Part shown: in pieces, positions 49,083 through 62,000 of the stretch | Layout of the letters: every line of letters starts with the position of its first letter | How positions within the stretch are numbered: position 1 is the first letter of the stretch | NCBI GenBank assembly: GCA_022113835.1 | Contig: JAILWY010000002.1 | Span: 9,340,501-9,404,500 of the forward strand | DNA length: 64,000 bases | Direction of reading: 5' to 3' | Origin: Atopsyche davidsoni | Lineage: Eukaryota > Arthropoda > Insecta > Trichoptera > Hydrobiosidae | Notes under the pieces: generated by a model | The model's input: only the letters and a program-made list of their open reading frames with translations | Databases searched by the model: none | Told to the model about the DNA's origin: nothing | Translations under genes and position numbers: made by a program

Positions 49083-51427
49083 CGGCACAGGTGGTCGGCC
49101 GGGCGGGTAAGCGCGTAAGGATTAGTGCTTCTGAGTTCAATTGCGCGAAACGACTAATCCGTGGGGTGGAATATATACCTCGCGCCGTCTGACCGCCGGT
49201 AGATTGCTCTTGTAATGGCTAATTTTTTCAGCCTTTTATTTAATTAATTATTTACGAATTATTTTTATATTTTAATTGTAGCTATTATTAAACACGGAGC
49301 TTCAGATTTTTTGATTATATAGAAGCTGTTCAGTTAATATTTTAATTAATATAACCGACCATCAATCGTTTGTTTAATATGCGGATAGGTCCTTCTTTAA
49401 AGTTTTGTGATATTAATATTATACAAATTAGATGGTAGATCAGAGTTGCAGCAATTAGGCCATTTTCTTTTGAATTCGAAAACTAATTGACATTGCCCGG
49501 GCGCCCCCGTCGCCGCAGTTCTGCAAATACCGCCTTGCCATTTTCATTCAATATCCAATTTAAAAGGCTCTTCGGCTTTCCCGACCGGCGGGGCCGCCGC
49601 GAGCCGCGCCGCTTTCCCACGCGGTAATAACACAGTTTTGAATTTCATTATAATTGGCCCGGTGGCCATTATCGCCCCCCATTTTTCACATTCCGAATCC
49701 TCGTTGAAATTACCCCCGCACCTCTATCTATGGAGATGCACGCTCTCTATGACGGACATACTCTGCCGGTATTATATCTTCAAATCCTATTAGGAGATTT
49801 GCACACCGACCGTTTCCCTAATTTGAATACTCCCCCATTACGCCCTGCCGGGGTTTTAATCCACCCCCGGACATTACGGACCCCCTCGCGTTGACTTTCC
49901 GTGATTTTGTAAGCAAACAGTTATGCCCCGTGTGGAGTTTGATTATTCCCTGCGGTAATTTATTAGTTCTTTTCCCGATCCTGACACTCGGCAATAAAAT
50001 TCCGAAGTAACGGCGACGGATATTGAACGACGGGTCCACGAGCACGGCCGGCAGCCCCGCGTCCCCCGAAGGGCTGCCCGGGTTTCGAGTTCCCACTGCA
50101 CTGTGTGTATTCCTTGGCCGTCTATTGTGGCATCGCACGTTATGTCCGACTGATTCTTAAAAAGCGATAAAATTCTAATCTCCCCGTACACACAAAACAA
50201 ACGCGCGATACGGACCCGAAAAAATAAAACCAAAAACAACTATTTAACCTGCTTATCTGGCAGTCGCGGGGCCGGCGCACAAACAAAATTTCCATCTAAT
50301 TACGGCGGGAGACGAAACAAAAAATCTAGATACTAGAACAAACATGGCATTGTGGAAATTTGCATAGTCACATAGTTTGGGGCGAGCACAATAATTTAAA
50401 AGAGATTACGAAGAAGTAATCGTTGATGATGATGCTGACGGGCCGGCGAGCCGAGCGGGACGGGCGCGGAGACAATGGGGCCCATTAGCCGCGGGAACAC
50501 GCGGGGGAAATGTTGGACGCCTCAGGTGAGACGGCCAGGGGCGTACGCGCCGCACCAATCGCACCCGTTCATTCCAACTACCATGCTCTAGCTCTTTTCA
50601 TTTTACTCTAAAATGCATACTATCCTGGAAAATGAAGTTCATCTGCGGCAGTACCTTATCTCGCCTTGATTGAAAATGTTTTTACCAAAGATACACATTA
50701 GGTAGCCGTTAGAATTAGAAAAATATATAATGTATCTAACTGTCTTGAATAACCTTATATGCTCCGTAAAGTATATGAAACTGTAAAACATGTAAAATTA
50801 AACATTTAAATACTACAAATTACAAACGAGAACCTTTAAACACTTATGTTTTTTTATACTAATGAAAGCTATTCAAATTATAATTTATATGAATAAAAAT
50901 AAAATACTGTTAAAATATAACTTTATAAAAGTCATTTGTTGTATTTGTACAAACAGGTTTTTGAGTCGACTATTTTTTTGTTATTATTTGCCTTTGCATG
51001 TGATTCGATACTTAAATCTACTATTTTTACATTTATTTTAACTAAAATCGTCGTTACATGTCTAGACCAGTTTATTCCATGAAAAACAAAATAAGGTTCA
51101 TTTACCAACTCGCTACACCACAAAATCAATTAGTTAAAAGCTAGTTTATCGGTGGGAAAATTAATGATATAATACAGCCAACATGTACGAGTGTGATTGG
51201 AACCTGGATAACGACTACACATTCAAACTAAACAAAAAAAAAAAAAAAAACACACAGCAAGAAGATACTTACAACAAACAAAAAAAAAAGATTCGGGTAT
51301 ATTATATACATCGTTGTTTCCGAAAAATCACCTGGCGAGCCGCCGCTGACCCGCGGGCATTGGAAGTACAAAAATGCGATGCGGTCTCGGATAAGGCGCG
51401 GGCAGGACGGCCAATGGGCGCGCGCCC

Positions 51428-51476
51428 GGGGGGGCAGGGGGGCCAGGGGGCCAGGGGGGCCAGGGGGCCAGGGGGG
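51428..51476 (+). repeat. GGGGG(G)CCA tandem repeat
   Basis: Six runs of five to seven G are separated by CA or CCA on the plus strand. In the hth pre-mRNA this is strong G-quadruplex sequence. The reverse-strand proline-rich open frames are repeat translation. Confidence 0.85.
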
Positions 51477-52784
51477 CGTCCACTGGCGACACGTGGGGAC
51501 AACCAAATATCTTAATTAGATTTCCGCATTTTGTAAAATCCACCCTGAGAGCAGATATTTCATGAATTTTTAATATCAGCGCACCGACCTGTCATTTTAG
51601 TCTATAATGTTAATTTTGATTACTATGTGGTAATTTTATGTTTTTAAAAATGTTTTACCGAAAAGGTTATTTTTTTAATTTTTTGAGTTCGCTTCGTTTA
51701 TAATGTTGTATCAATAACACCACAGAAATAATTCGCAATAATGATTGGAAATTATTTCTACTCTGAAATTGAATTAAAAATTAATTATTATAGGGAACTG
51801 AGTTAATTAAAATGACCTCCTGAACTTCTCAGAATCTGAGAAATAAATTCACATAATTCTTCAAATTTTCCGCTCAATTACATAATTCCATAATTCGTAT
51901 CGATGTCATTAAAAATTTCATTGTTATTAAAAACCAAATCAGGTTTGTGCCTACATTAGCATACATTTGAATATGAAATCTATTTGGGAACCCCGTGTTA
52001 TTTTTTTAAACTACTATCGTAAAATGGCCGCCTATGACTTTCCGATTGGGCGACTATGGAACTACATATATATTTTAATGGCCTGCGTTTTCTTTAGATT
52101 GAGGCAGTATACCCCTCGCATATAAGATGGTTTTTTATAACAGTTATTATTGTAGGTTAGTAATTAAGGATGTAAGTCTATTGTTTAATTAATTGTGTTT
52201 TACTTTGCTGCGTTTCGGGGCGGATATGTTGAATATATTTTTTGACTTCATTACCTGGCGTACGAGGCCATTACTGAGGTGCTCTTGAATTATGTTGTTA
52301 TTTTTTCCCCTGGGATGTCCGATAACAATACGAGCACAATCATACTTACACAAACGGCCATTTTAATTATTCGGACTACGTTTAACCGTCGAAGTGACTA
52401 TGATTTTTTTATACCCCGCTTAGACAACGCGCCTTCGATATCCGCAAACAGTAGAAGCGTGCAAAAAAGCTGCCAATTTTGCGCAAGTGCTTTTCATAAT
52501 TTTAAACAGAAAGAGTCTCTTTGAGTCTTATGCTAAACAGTAAAATAAATTATATTAACTTATAAAATGTAAATTTACTAATGGTAATAATATCTGTAAT
52601 ATATATGTTATATCATAAAGTTAAATAATATATTATATGATGGGTATTGTAAGGGAAATAGGGCGTAGAAAGCTCGGAATGGTCGAATTTAATCGATAGT
52701 ATAATTCGGCGCAAGTTTTTAGGACATTAATTCCTCACGGCTGGCAACACCGGCGCAGTTCCCCGCCATTCCCGCGGCGCAGAG

Positions 52785-52838
52785 GGCGCGCTTCCGGGCG
52801 CGGCGGCGCTTCCGGGCGCGAGCGGCGCTTCCGGGGGC
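52785..52838. repeat. 16-19 bp GC-rich repeat, three copies
   Basis: GCGCTTCCGGGCGCG occurs twice and GCGCTTCCGGGGG once, with 3-4 variable bases between copies. CTTCCGG resembles an ETS-type site core (inference only). Confidence 0.7.
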
Positions 52839-53000
52839 CCCAGCCAAGGCCCGGGAATTCAAAATTTAAAAAAATACTTAAACATTTTCAACTATTTTTT
52901 TTGTATTACGGTCGTATTTTTACGCGAGGAAGAGCACAGCGCACACGATGTATTGTTTTAATTGCCTTCACTTCTGTAAAATTTTAAGAGGCTTTGTCGT

Positions 53001-56000
53001 AAATTAATGTAAAAATAATGTCTTCATGCGTAATGCATTTCAGTGTTGAATTTAAACACCGTTGCAGACGTTAATGGCACAAAACTGACGTCTCCGAGAG
53101 TAAAGAGCGTCGCTCTAAATGATGATGTTAATAATCCTTACATAAAAGAAAAGATAACTCAAACAAAAAAAGAAAAAGAGGCATTAAAACGTCCCGCGCA
53201 TCAGCGAAATCCCCCCGATAAACGCGGGCTCGGTGAATAAATATTCAATCCCGCGGCAAGCGGAAGGCGGACTCAGCAGCCGGAGCCCCGGAGAAAGGGT
53301 TTCGGTGATAGTCGTTTTACAAGCAATTTCAGTTCAATAAAATGATAATGCAGGGCGGGGGCGGCGAGGGGCGGCGTCTTAGCATTCCGCCCGTGTCTAA
53401 CGCCGCAGCTTTGTTCGACTCTATAAAACCGCCGATTGCAGTTCATTGGAAATTCCTGCATTGTTTTCCCCCGCCCTGTTCCGCCCCCGCCCCGTTGTCA
53501 GGGAGATAAAAGAATGCAGCAGCCTTGTGGTGACATCTTCCGCGGTGGCTTCGCGGGGTCGTTCGAACCGATTCCGATAGTGTAATCTGCGCTATCTCGG
53601 GATCTACATGAAGGTGTAATTTTGTACGCAGCCCCGTACTGCTGGGAATAAATTGCCGGTAATGGCCGGTTAAATTATATAGGAATTTTAGTTATTCTTT
53701 GAATAATTTGTAAGTTAATAGAGTTAGCATTCGGCCGGCGGAGGAAACTCTCGCAGTTAAGATTCGAGTGATATGAGAGTTTCGGCTTAATTTCTTAATT
53801 AATTATTAATAGGCAACAGAGCGGGCGGCCATGCCGGCAGATTACAATGCTCGGCTCTCGTCCGTCGCGCGGAGCGGCGCGCCGCCCGCTTGAATAAATT
53901 GTAAATAAATTTTAAACTTCAAATTTAAATTCATTATCATGAGAATTTACATTATAAACGAATTATTTTCCGCTGCAAGCGGGCTGGGATACTTCAAGGT
54001 CGCGGATTTTATTTATCTCCGTATTCATATGCAAAGTTTTAATATTTAACAAGACATGTCCAGACTTCAAGTTTGATGGGATTTATGCGTGTATTCTCGC
54101 ATTCTCACTCGACTGCGATTGTTTACGCGTTCAAAAGTGAAACTGGTTATTCCGTTTCATTGAAATTCTTTCCAAACGACCGCCACGATAAACATAGAAT
54201 AAATAACAATTTTTCCGTAGTTTTTTAGAAAAATCCACCCGGGAGCGCATAAACACAGAGGAGGCGGTTGCGCTCGCATCCAGAACGATAGGGCCGTTTT
54301 TATTGGCCCACCGAGCTGCTGAACAAACGGTAATAGAAATGTTAAGACGTCTGCGCGGCTTGAATATTTGATTCGGCAACTGCCAGGAGCGCAGGTGGGC
54401 GGGGGAGCCCCGCAACCGGCCAATACCGACTCGGGGGCTATTTCCGACGGAGTCGCAGAAGCCTATCTGTCCGGCTACCCGAGCACGCTTGAGAAGACAC
54501 TCGCTGCAGAATACTTCGATATTGACCATACTCAATAGTACATCCACAAGTAACCCAATTGCTCATTGACGAATGCCATACAATTAAACACAAATTTGTA
54601 GTTACCTGGATTCGTACCTGCATACGTGTATAATTTAAATAACAGTGCCCACAGATAATCATACGCGGGCCAGAAATATAATATAACCGCCAGTGTCAAT
54701 GGTGATCAACCGCCGTGACGAATAAATAACATATATATGATAACGGAACACGGCCACAAAAATAAAAACGCACATAACACGTTTTTTATAGCGTGAAGTA
54801 ATTTTTCCGATCGGGCCCCTCCTGGCGCGCAGGGCCCTCGGCGGCCCCGCCCCGCCCGAACAATGAGATCCGTCCCTTCGGAAAGGAAGACAGAAGTCAG
54901 CCGAGATTTTCTCAGATGTGTTCTGCATATTTTTTGTCCGATGAATATTAATGGCCCCCGGTTTGTGTTTACATTCGGGCTATTCGTGGGAAACCGCCCG
55001 GAATAGCCCCGCGGCGCTCGGCAGTCTCGTCACACCTCGGGTGAACCCCGTGGAAGTATCGATATCGCACATACCACCCGAGATCTCGCCGGCTCGATTA
55101 ACAGCGCACGCATTCGAGATGTGATCGATAACGTCTTCGAATCGAGGCGAGGCGGGTCACCTCGGCGGCAGGTGACAGCGCGGGGCGCCAGCTGGCCGCG
55201 CTGACTTTTACCTCCCCCCGTCGGCGTTGCATATTAGGGAATATGCGATTACAATAAATTAACGATGCGTCGCTCGAACTATGCGCGGAATGCCCGCGAA
55301 GGGTGAATTCGATTATCGCAATTTACACCTCGCGGGGAATGCGAGAGTGAAGAGTTTTTTGCGCGCGCGGGGCAGCCTCGGCCCTCCGCCCAGCCGTAAC
55401 GGGATCGAATGCAGATTGACCGGTCGGTCGCGTCGCCGTTTTGCAAACGCACGCTTTTCTTTGTCCGCGGGCCGAGTCACCGAGTTCCGAATGACACAGT
55501 TCTATTTGTGGCGGGGCGGTGATGGGCGTCGCGCCGCCCGGGCGTGGCGGAGGATGCGCCGCGCCGCTCACCTGGCCATTTCTTTCGCCGCCTCTCTCCG
55601 ACGGGCGCTCGCGACCCCTCGTTTCCATAAAGTCCGAGATTTACGCGGGACGCCAACGAGCCCGCGGCTGATTTAGTAGTCTTCGCGGCGGAGACGTCCA
55701 CGGCATTATACGTCACATAATTTCTAGGCTTTTTACCGACGCGCGGGCTCGAGGATCGTTCACCCGCCACAGGCGCGGGGCGCCCCGGTGGCGGTTATTT
55801 CGGTGTTCCTGCCCGGCAGACGTCTCCGAGCGCGACCGCCAGGATAAAACTTTACTTTGATGGGCATCTAATAATACAGACAGCTCGTAAGCGCGCGTGA
55901 AATATTATCATCCGGAAATAAACTCGAATCGAGTTATTCCATCGTTTACGATCTTTGGTAAAAGATTTTGCGGGGAAAGTGCACTTCGGCCGCGAGTTTT

Positions 56001-59000
56001 CCGTCTCGTACCCGAGAATATCAAATCAAATACTAATGCTCCCACACAGCGAGCGACTAAGAACAGCTATTGCATAAAGTCTTACTCAATTACACTAAGC
56101 GATGGACTAGAGGGGATACTATGAAATTAAGATATTACGATGTGATATAACAAATTTAGTGCAGTGCCAAGATGGTCTAGGATAATTTTAGTGATTTTCC
56201 ACTAGTAGGTATTGTCTGTCTATTTGGAGAGCGGCAAGCCTGCGGCGTGCGGCGTTTGTTCGGCGTCCATTGACAGGGCGGCGCGGCGTGCGGACCACGT
56301 GCGCGGGGCGAGCCGGCAATAAATAAACTGTAAGGAGATTAATGCTCTGCGACGCATTTGCTTCGCTGGCAGCGCCACTGTTCATTATCTCTGCACGAGT
56401 CAAGGCAGTCCTACGCGAGACAGAAGGGACACTCACTCATACATAATTTGATGTGTTCTTTTTGCGAGATGCAGAGCGGCGGGGAAACGATCGCCTGAGT
56501 CACTCCTCCGCCTCGCGGCCTTCTGATACCATTGTTCTCCCGCGGACATGTTCGCTCCTGTTTACATTCTAAACTTTGACGATAACTTCACAAAAAAAAA
56601 AACAACGATACCCACAATAGCGTGAATAGCACGAAAACAGCATCATAGATATTGAGCATATTCTTAGAGATAAATATAAGAAAAAAACAGCGGAAGTTGT
56701 AAGTAAATACAAAGTGAAAAGTTTGCCATCATCTGTATTTGTAACATTACAATAGCAAACTTTTAATGGGTTGAGAATGATACAAAAGCAGGTAAAAGCA
56801 CTTACACGTGTCTAGAGAGTAAACAAGGTGCTCTCAAATCGTATTTACGATATGTCAATATGATTTACAATCCAGGAAAGCGCGAGTAAATAAGTCGCCT
56901 CACCGCGGCTATTTCCACGGGCGCGGGTCGAGCCCGCCGGACGAGCGCGTCACCCTAACGGCTTCCTTACTTACGCCGTGATGGATATCGCCAGGGCCTT
57001 ATTAGCTGCGTCCCCGTTAAATGCTCCAAAACCGAAAGCAATTAATCAGTTTTTCTGTTTCGTTATGTTACAGCTTCTTATCTCGTGAAATATGCCCCAT
57101 AATTTATAAGTACCGGCGACGCGTCTCGCGACCGGCGAGAGCTAATTTACTTTCGTTCGGCGATCCGCGCGGCACAGCGACTTCCCGCCCGCGTGCGTTA
57201 CGAATATTCCCGTCGTTTCGTAATTCCGCTCATTAATAGTTTCGGTTACAAAAATAGTAGAATAATTCAGTCGTGAATCTGAATGCACCTTGGACGAATA
57301 AATTTAATTTTATCGCCGGAATGACAGTTTTATTGGGCCGCCATTAACGTTTCTAGACATTGTTGTCCGTTACGATTCGTTTTTAGTGGACAATTTCAAT
57401 TAACGATTTTAAAATGTATCGTTTTTCTATGGCGATTAATAAACTATTGTTCGCTCCGAAATTATTCCCATCGCCTTGTTTTCTGCGGGACGGACACAAA
57501 GCCGCATTAAAATACACGCGCATTTCGGTACTACTTTGTCGGATATATTTCATCGAACACCGATGCCTTGTCATCGGATGCCGCATTTGATAATTTGTAC
57601 AAATATTTTAATTCGCAATCGCTTGCGGAAAATTAATCAGCCAATGTCACCCAGCCTCGGCAGGGGGACCCGGGACGCCTCGTGCTCAATTCGCAGTTCC
57701 TCCTGCGGGGCGTCCCCGAGCTCGATCTCGGCAGCGCGTCTCGGCGGCGGAGGCCGGCCGGCTCGTATTTAACACTCGCGACAGGATGACAACAAGCAGG
57801 GAATTGATTATGTCATCTGCCGGCCGCCGTTCGAGGTCCGGCCGATGCGGTGCGATTCACGGCCGTCTCTGGACAGTGACCTCCTTTGGTAATGGGAGCG
57901 GCCCCGGGAGACGTCCGCTCCTCCGCGCCGGCGAGAAATGCGCACTCGCGTCATTCCCATTGTCGCCCCGACCGCCCGGCCTCGCGCGGCGATGAGGCGG
58001 CGAGAAAAAACTCAATTACCACAAGGTATCGATGACTGTATTAGCGATGCGATAGACCCGTCTCCGCGGCGCGCCTCGCGTCCTCGAGTGGCGCAGTTTT
58101 TTCTAGGACTGTACCGGGAGATCGCCGGCGCGCGTCCGCGTTCTCGGAAGAAAGCGGGAAGGAGCGGCGACGGGGGACCTCCCGGCCGCGGCGAGGGCTC
58201 CGTACAAATAAGGCGATAATCGAATCGGACGGGCGATCTGCCCCCCGCCGCGGCCCCCCGCCGGCCGGACGCTATTTCATCTGCTCGGATGTAATTTCCT
58301 CGGTTCGTTGTTATGAGAATTTTCCGGATTTATCGATGTAACGGATTGTTTGCGATTCGAGCGGGGAAATTGTCCGGATAATGGGCACCGCGGGGCGGGT
58401 GGCGGCGCCCATAAAGCTTTTACGATATTGTTTCAATTTACATTTACTGCGTACTTTTCGGCTTCTAGCGCCGGGCGCGCTGGCCTATGAACTTCGCGTC
58501 GTTCTCTGGGACGTGCACATAACGCCGAGGGTTCGATCGGTTACGAATGCTAACGAGGTTCCAGCACCTGCGAGTGGAAAGTGTCACGAGCATTTTTTTT
58601 TTTATTGAATTAGTAAATTCGTTTTTTTCTTAGTCACTTACTCCAGCTGATAATTAGTTACCTAAATACAATGATATTCTCGAACGCCTGGGACTTGTCA
58701 TCAATGAGTCGTCGCGGCGCCCTTCACCCGGGACGAGAGCGGGTCGCCCCGCGCGTCGACAGCCCGCGCCGAGCGGCCGACGCGCACGGTTCGACGGAGC
58801 TTTGTGCCGTCTCTCTCAGATTTAATCTAGTTAGTGACGATACGGTATCGTAACTCGAGTCATTCATCACAATTGCTCTCACAGTCGGATTTTCGGCTGT
58901 TTTTTGTCGATACGCAAACAAACGATGCGACTCCTCGCCCACGGGCGCGGGCACAATGCGCGAGCCGCGGCGGCCTGGCGGGCGGCCTGGCGGGCGACGG

Positions 59001-62000
59001 CGACTGACGAGAGCACCACACTCGCGCAGTTCGATACACAATAGAAAATCCATAAATTAGACTGATCATTTTTGTCTTTAATAGACTCTGGACACTCGCA
59101 GCGTACCTGAGCGAGAATGATTACTGCGCTGAAAGCCGTGGGTGTCAGAACACAATAGTAGGCTGTACGTGAATGCGAATTAACGATGCTCGAGGTGTAA
59201 GATGAAAAAAACACACTATGAATTACAGTTACAAGTTGAAACGTTATTTCATGAATAGCGAACCACGCGGGGAGCACCAGGCTCGCGAAGCGTGCGAGAA
59301 CTTAGCCCGCGACATTTCCATTATAATAAATAATATAACGATCGGGATTTAGACGTAACGCTGCCCGAGAGTCTCCGCTCGCCGCCGCCCTGATACATCT
59401 CGGCGATGAACGACCGCGGAGAGATGAGAATGCGGTTCATTGTGATAGGGAACTATGTAAATTGACGGCCGAGGTTTTGTGCTGTTGACATTTTGAAATA
59501 TGTAGAATTAAGCGATGCCGTCGAGCATTAATGTCGCATTAACGGTGCCTCGATTTTAATGTACTTTTAAACGGCTCGCTCTCGCGATACGTCATCGAGC
59601 ACTACCGAATGACCGCGTTGAATTAATTTTATTAATATTGTGTATATTAACCGCCGCGTTTGGACTACGATGCGACGAGAGATCTTTCGTTGCTCGCTCT
59701 GATCCGACGCCGGAGGCTTCTCGCGTCGACAGCGCGGCCAGCGGGCGACGCCGATCCCGAAGGATCGATCTTTGGTATTTTCGCGCCGCGCTTGCGTTGA
59801 AATGGGCAATTATAAATATTTATTAAAACAATCGGATCGGGCGTGACCATGTTGGTTATTTCATAATGGTTTACCGGATCCTGCAGATACTCCACAAACA
59901 ATTATATCTTGACAAACACCAGAAGAGCGGAGTGTTTACGGCGGCCCACGCGCGCAGGTCGCTCGCTTCGCGCTCGCCGGCCCTGGCGGCGGAACACTCC
60001 CCTGTTGAATAATACCCAAACATTTGCTTAGAGAGACATTGCAAATTAAATCAATGCTATCAATATATGCTTCGCATAGAAAATAAAAAAAAAGTTTATT
60101 TTTAACACGTATATATGTATGATGGTTATCTCCAAGACTTTCTCTCCATATGTTGTTTGCAAAACAGAAAATAAAAACTTTTACGTATATCTTGTCACAA
60201 AGGTGATGAGTACTTTGATATTTAAAGGCAGCAGGTTTATATAGAATAAAAATAATTATAAACATACCTAGAAGCATTTTCTAAATTCATTAACGTGCAC
60301 TAATCGGTCGCAAATCTAAAAAAATAGCGGCCTCGCCTCGATAGGTGAATTGTATTTTTTTTTTTTAATATTTGGATAATTATTTAAATAATTGGGGGAG
60401 CCCCTTGAGCGCCGGGCCGAGTGACACGGGGGGAGGGACGGGGGCTCGGAGCATCTCGGGAGTGATTTGCGATATGAGCAGTGGAAATAATTTATCGTCT
60501 CACCTGACGGCGGTGGAAAAATTAAATTTTAAAAACGTGTGAATTATTTATCGCCGGCGATAGAGGAAGCAGTCAGAGCGCACCGGGCTTTTATCGCAGA
60601 TTAACCCATTTAAAAATCAACTTAAAGGTAATTTATTTCAAGAGATCTGAAGCGACGCCTGAAAATTTTTCATCAATTTTTATTTAATGTCTTTATATCA
60701 CCTCCGAGTGTCGGGAAGATTTAAATAGAGACAAAATGAAGGCGTAGATTTTGTATATTAAATCAGCGCTATTCGTAACGAGCGGCACGGGGAAAAAAGA
60801 AAAAGAAAATATGGTAGATGTTTAAAAAATAAAATAACGATACAAGCAGAAATAGGCGTAGTATTCTAGAAAATGAATAAGATATTTTCGAGTTGCTAGA
60901 TATAATACACACAATCTTGAAACTCTTGTATTATCGTGTTGTAATATTAAGTCTCGTTGTGTTGCAAAGCAGTTATTTAAAGAATGATTTCCTGCCAAAA
61001 AGTAGATAATAAGTCCCTCGCCGAGTAAGGCATCACAAGCCGCGGGCGACCATAAATCAAGATATAACATGCAAATCGAGATTGAGAAATGTGCCTCTCG
61101 TCTCAATTGTCCAGTGCCACTCGCATCCTGGCGGTCGCGCGGGCCGGCGGCGGTGACAGACGGGGAGGCCCCTCGACCCGCTGTCATGCCCGCACCCCCG
61201 GCCTCCCCCGCCCCCCGGCCCGCGAGAGCCTCCCGCGGTGCCTGGCCTCCGCTGCCTGACGACCGCGCGTGTGTCAGGTGCTTTTTGTTGCGGTTTCAGC
61301 GAGATTTAAGGACGACTTATTTGGACATTGAAAATCTCCACAAAATCTCGATATTTTCTCTGAGACGTACGGTTCCTTTTCATATATAAAAAAAAAAAAC
61401 ATATAGATCAAAATATAAAAAAATCATTTTCGTCGTTATTGCCTTCGTGGGCGACTTGTGTGCGTTGCGCGCGCGGGTCCGCGAGGTCGTGTCTGTACGC
61501 GCTGACATTATCTATTGTTTCGCCTGACCACCTCGCCGATCGGTTCGCCCCCTGATACCCGGCGAGCCAACCGGAGCGTCGCGTTTCTCGATCGAGAAGC
61601 CGCGGGGCGCCGTCCGTCGAGGGACTCCGTCATCGCCGATCGGTTTTTTACGCGCGAGATCGATGGCGACCCGACGTGCCGTGCGAGGCCCCGACGCGAG
61701 GCCGACCCTGGCCACCTATGAAGAGGCCGGTGCGTCCATTGCGAGCGTTAATGCGTCGCTTTAATGAAGACTTCCAGCAGAGGTTGCGTAGGACGACTGA
61801 TGCGTTTATTTTTTACCTCCGCTCGAGCGACACAATCACGGCTCGACTATTAGCGGCCGGCGTTGCGCAAAGGGCGCCGGTCGCGTCCCGCGGGCCTCGG
61901 AGGGCAGCCGCGGGCGGAGGACCGACCCGCGCCGAAGGGACCGGCTCGATAATTGTCCGCGGTCCAGATAGAGCGGTCCGTCTCGGTGTCGTATATTTCG

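Larger units (their letters stand above)
43066..53000 (+). other. hth: hth downstream intron, part 1
   Basis: This is the intron following the VHELCDN exon in the full-length transcript. It is strongly AT-rich from 43066 to about 47860, then has GC islands at about 47940-48170, 49000-49200, 49490-50110, 50440-50580, 51350-51490 and 52740-52850. I found no exon with Hth linker or homeodomain residues (no KKRGIFPK or WFINARR), no tRNA and no recognisable transposon gene. Tandem repeats are listed separately. Confidence 0.65.

Noticed and set aside
53040..53240. TTTCAG followed by a 65-codon frame, considered as an exon.
   Set aside because: Lys/Thr-rich sequence with no Hth similarity and no clear donor at its end.
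45700..55176. Identical 16-mer CTCGGCGGCAGGTGAC at 45700-45715 and 55161-55176.
   Set aside because: One shared 16-mer is expected about half the time in a 64-kb window and more in GC-rich sequence; a shared CAGGTG E-box is possible but unsupported.
15661..61056. Repeated CCATAAA (posterior Hox/Cad-type) sites in GC islands, for example at 15666, 19616, 24674, 58409 and 61050.
   Set aside because: The count is close to the random expectation for a 7-mer (about 8); not evidence of a regulatory code.
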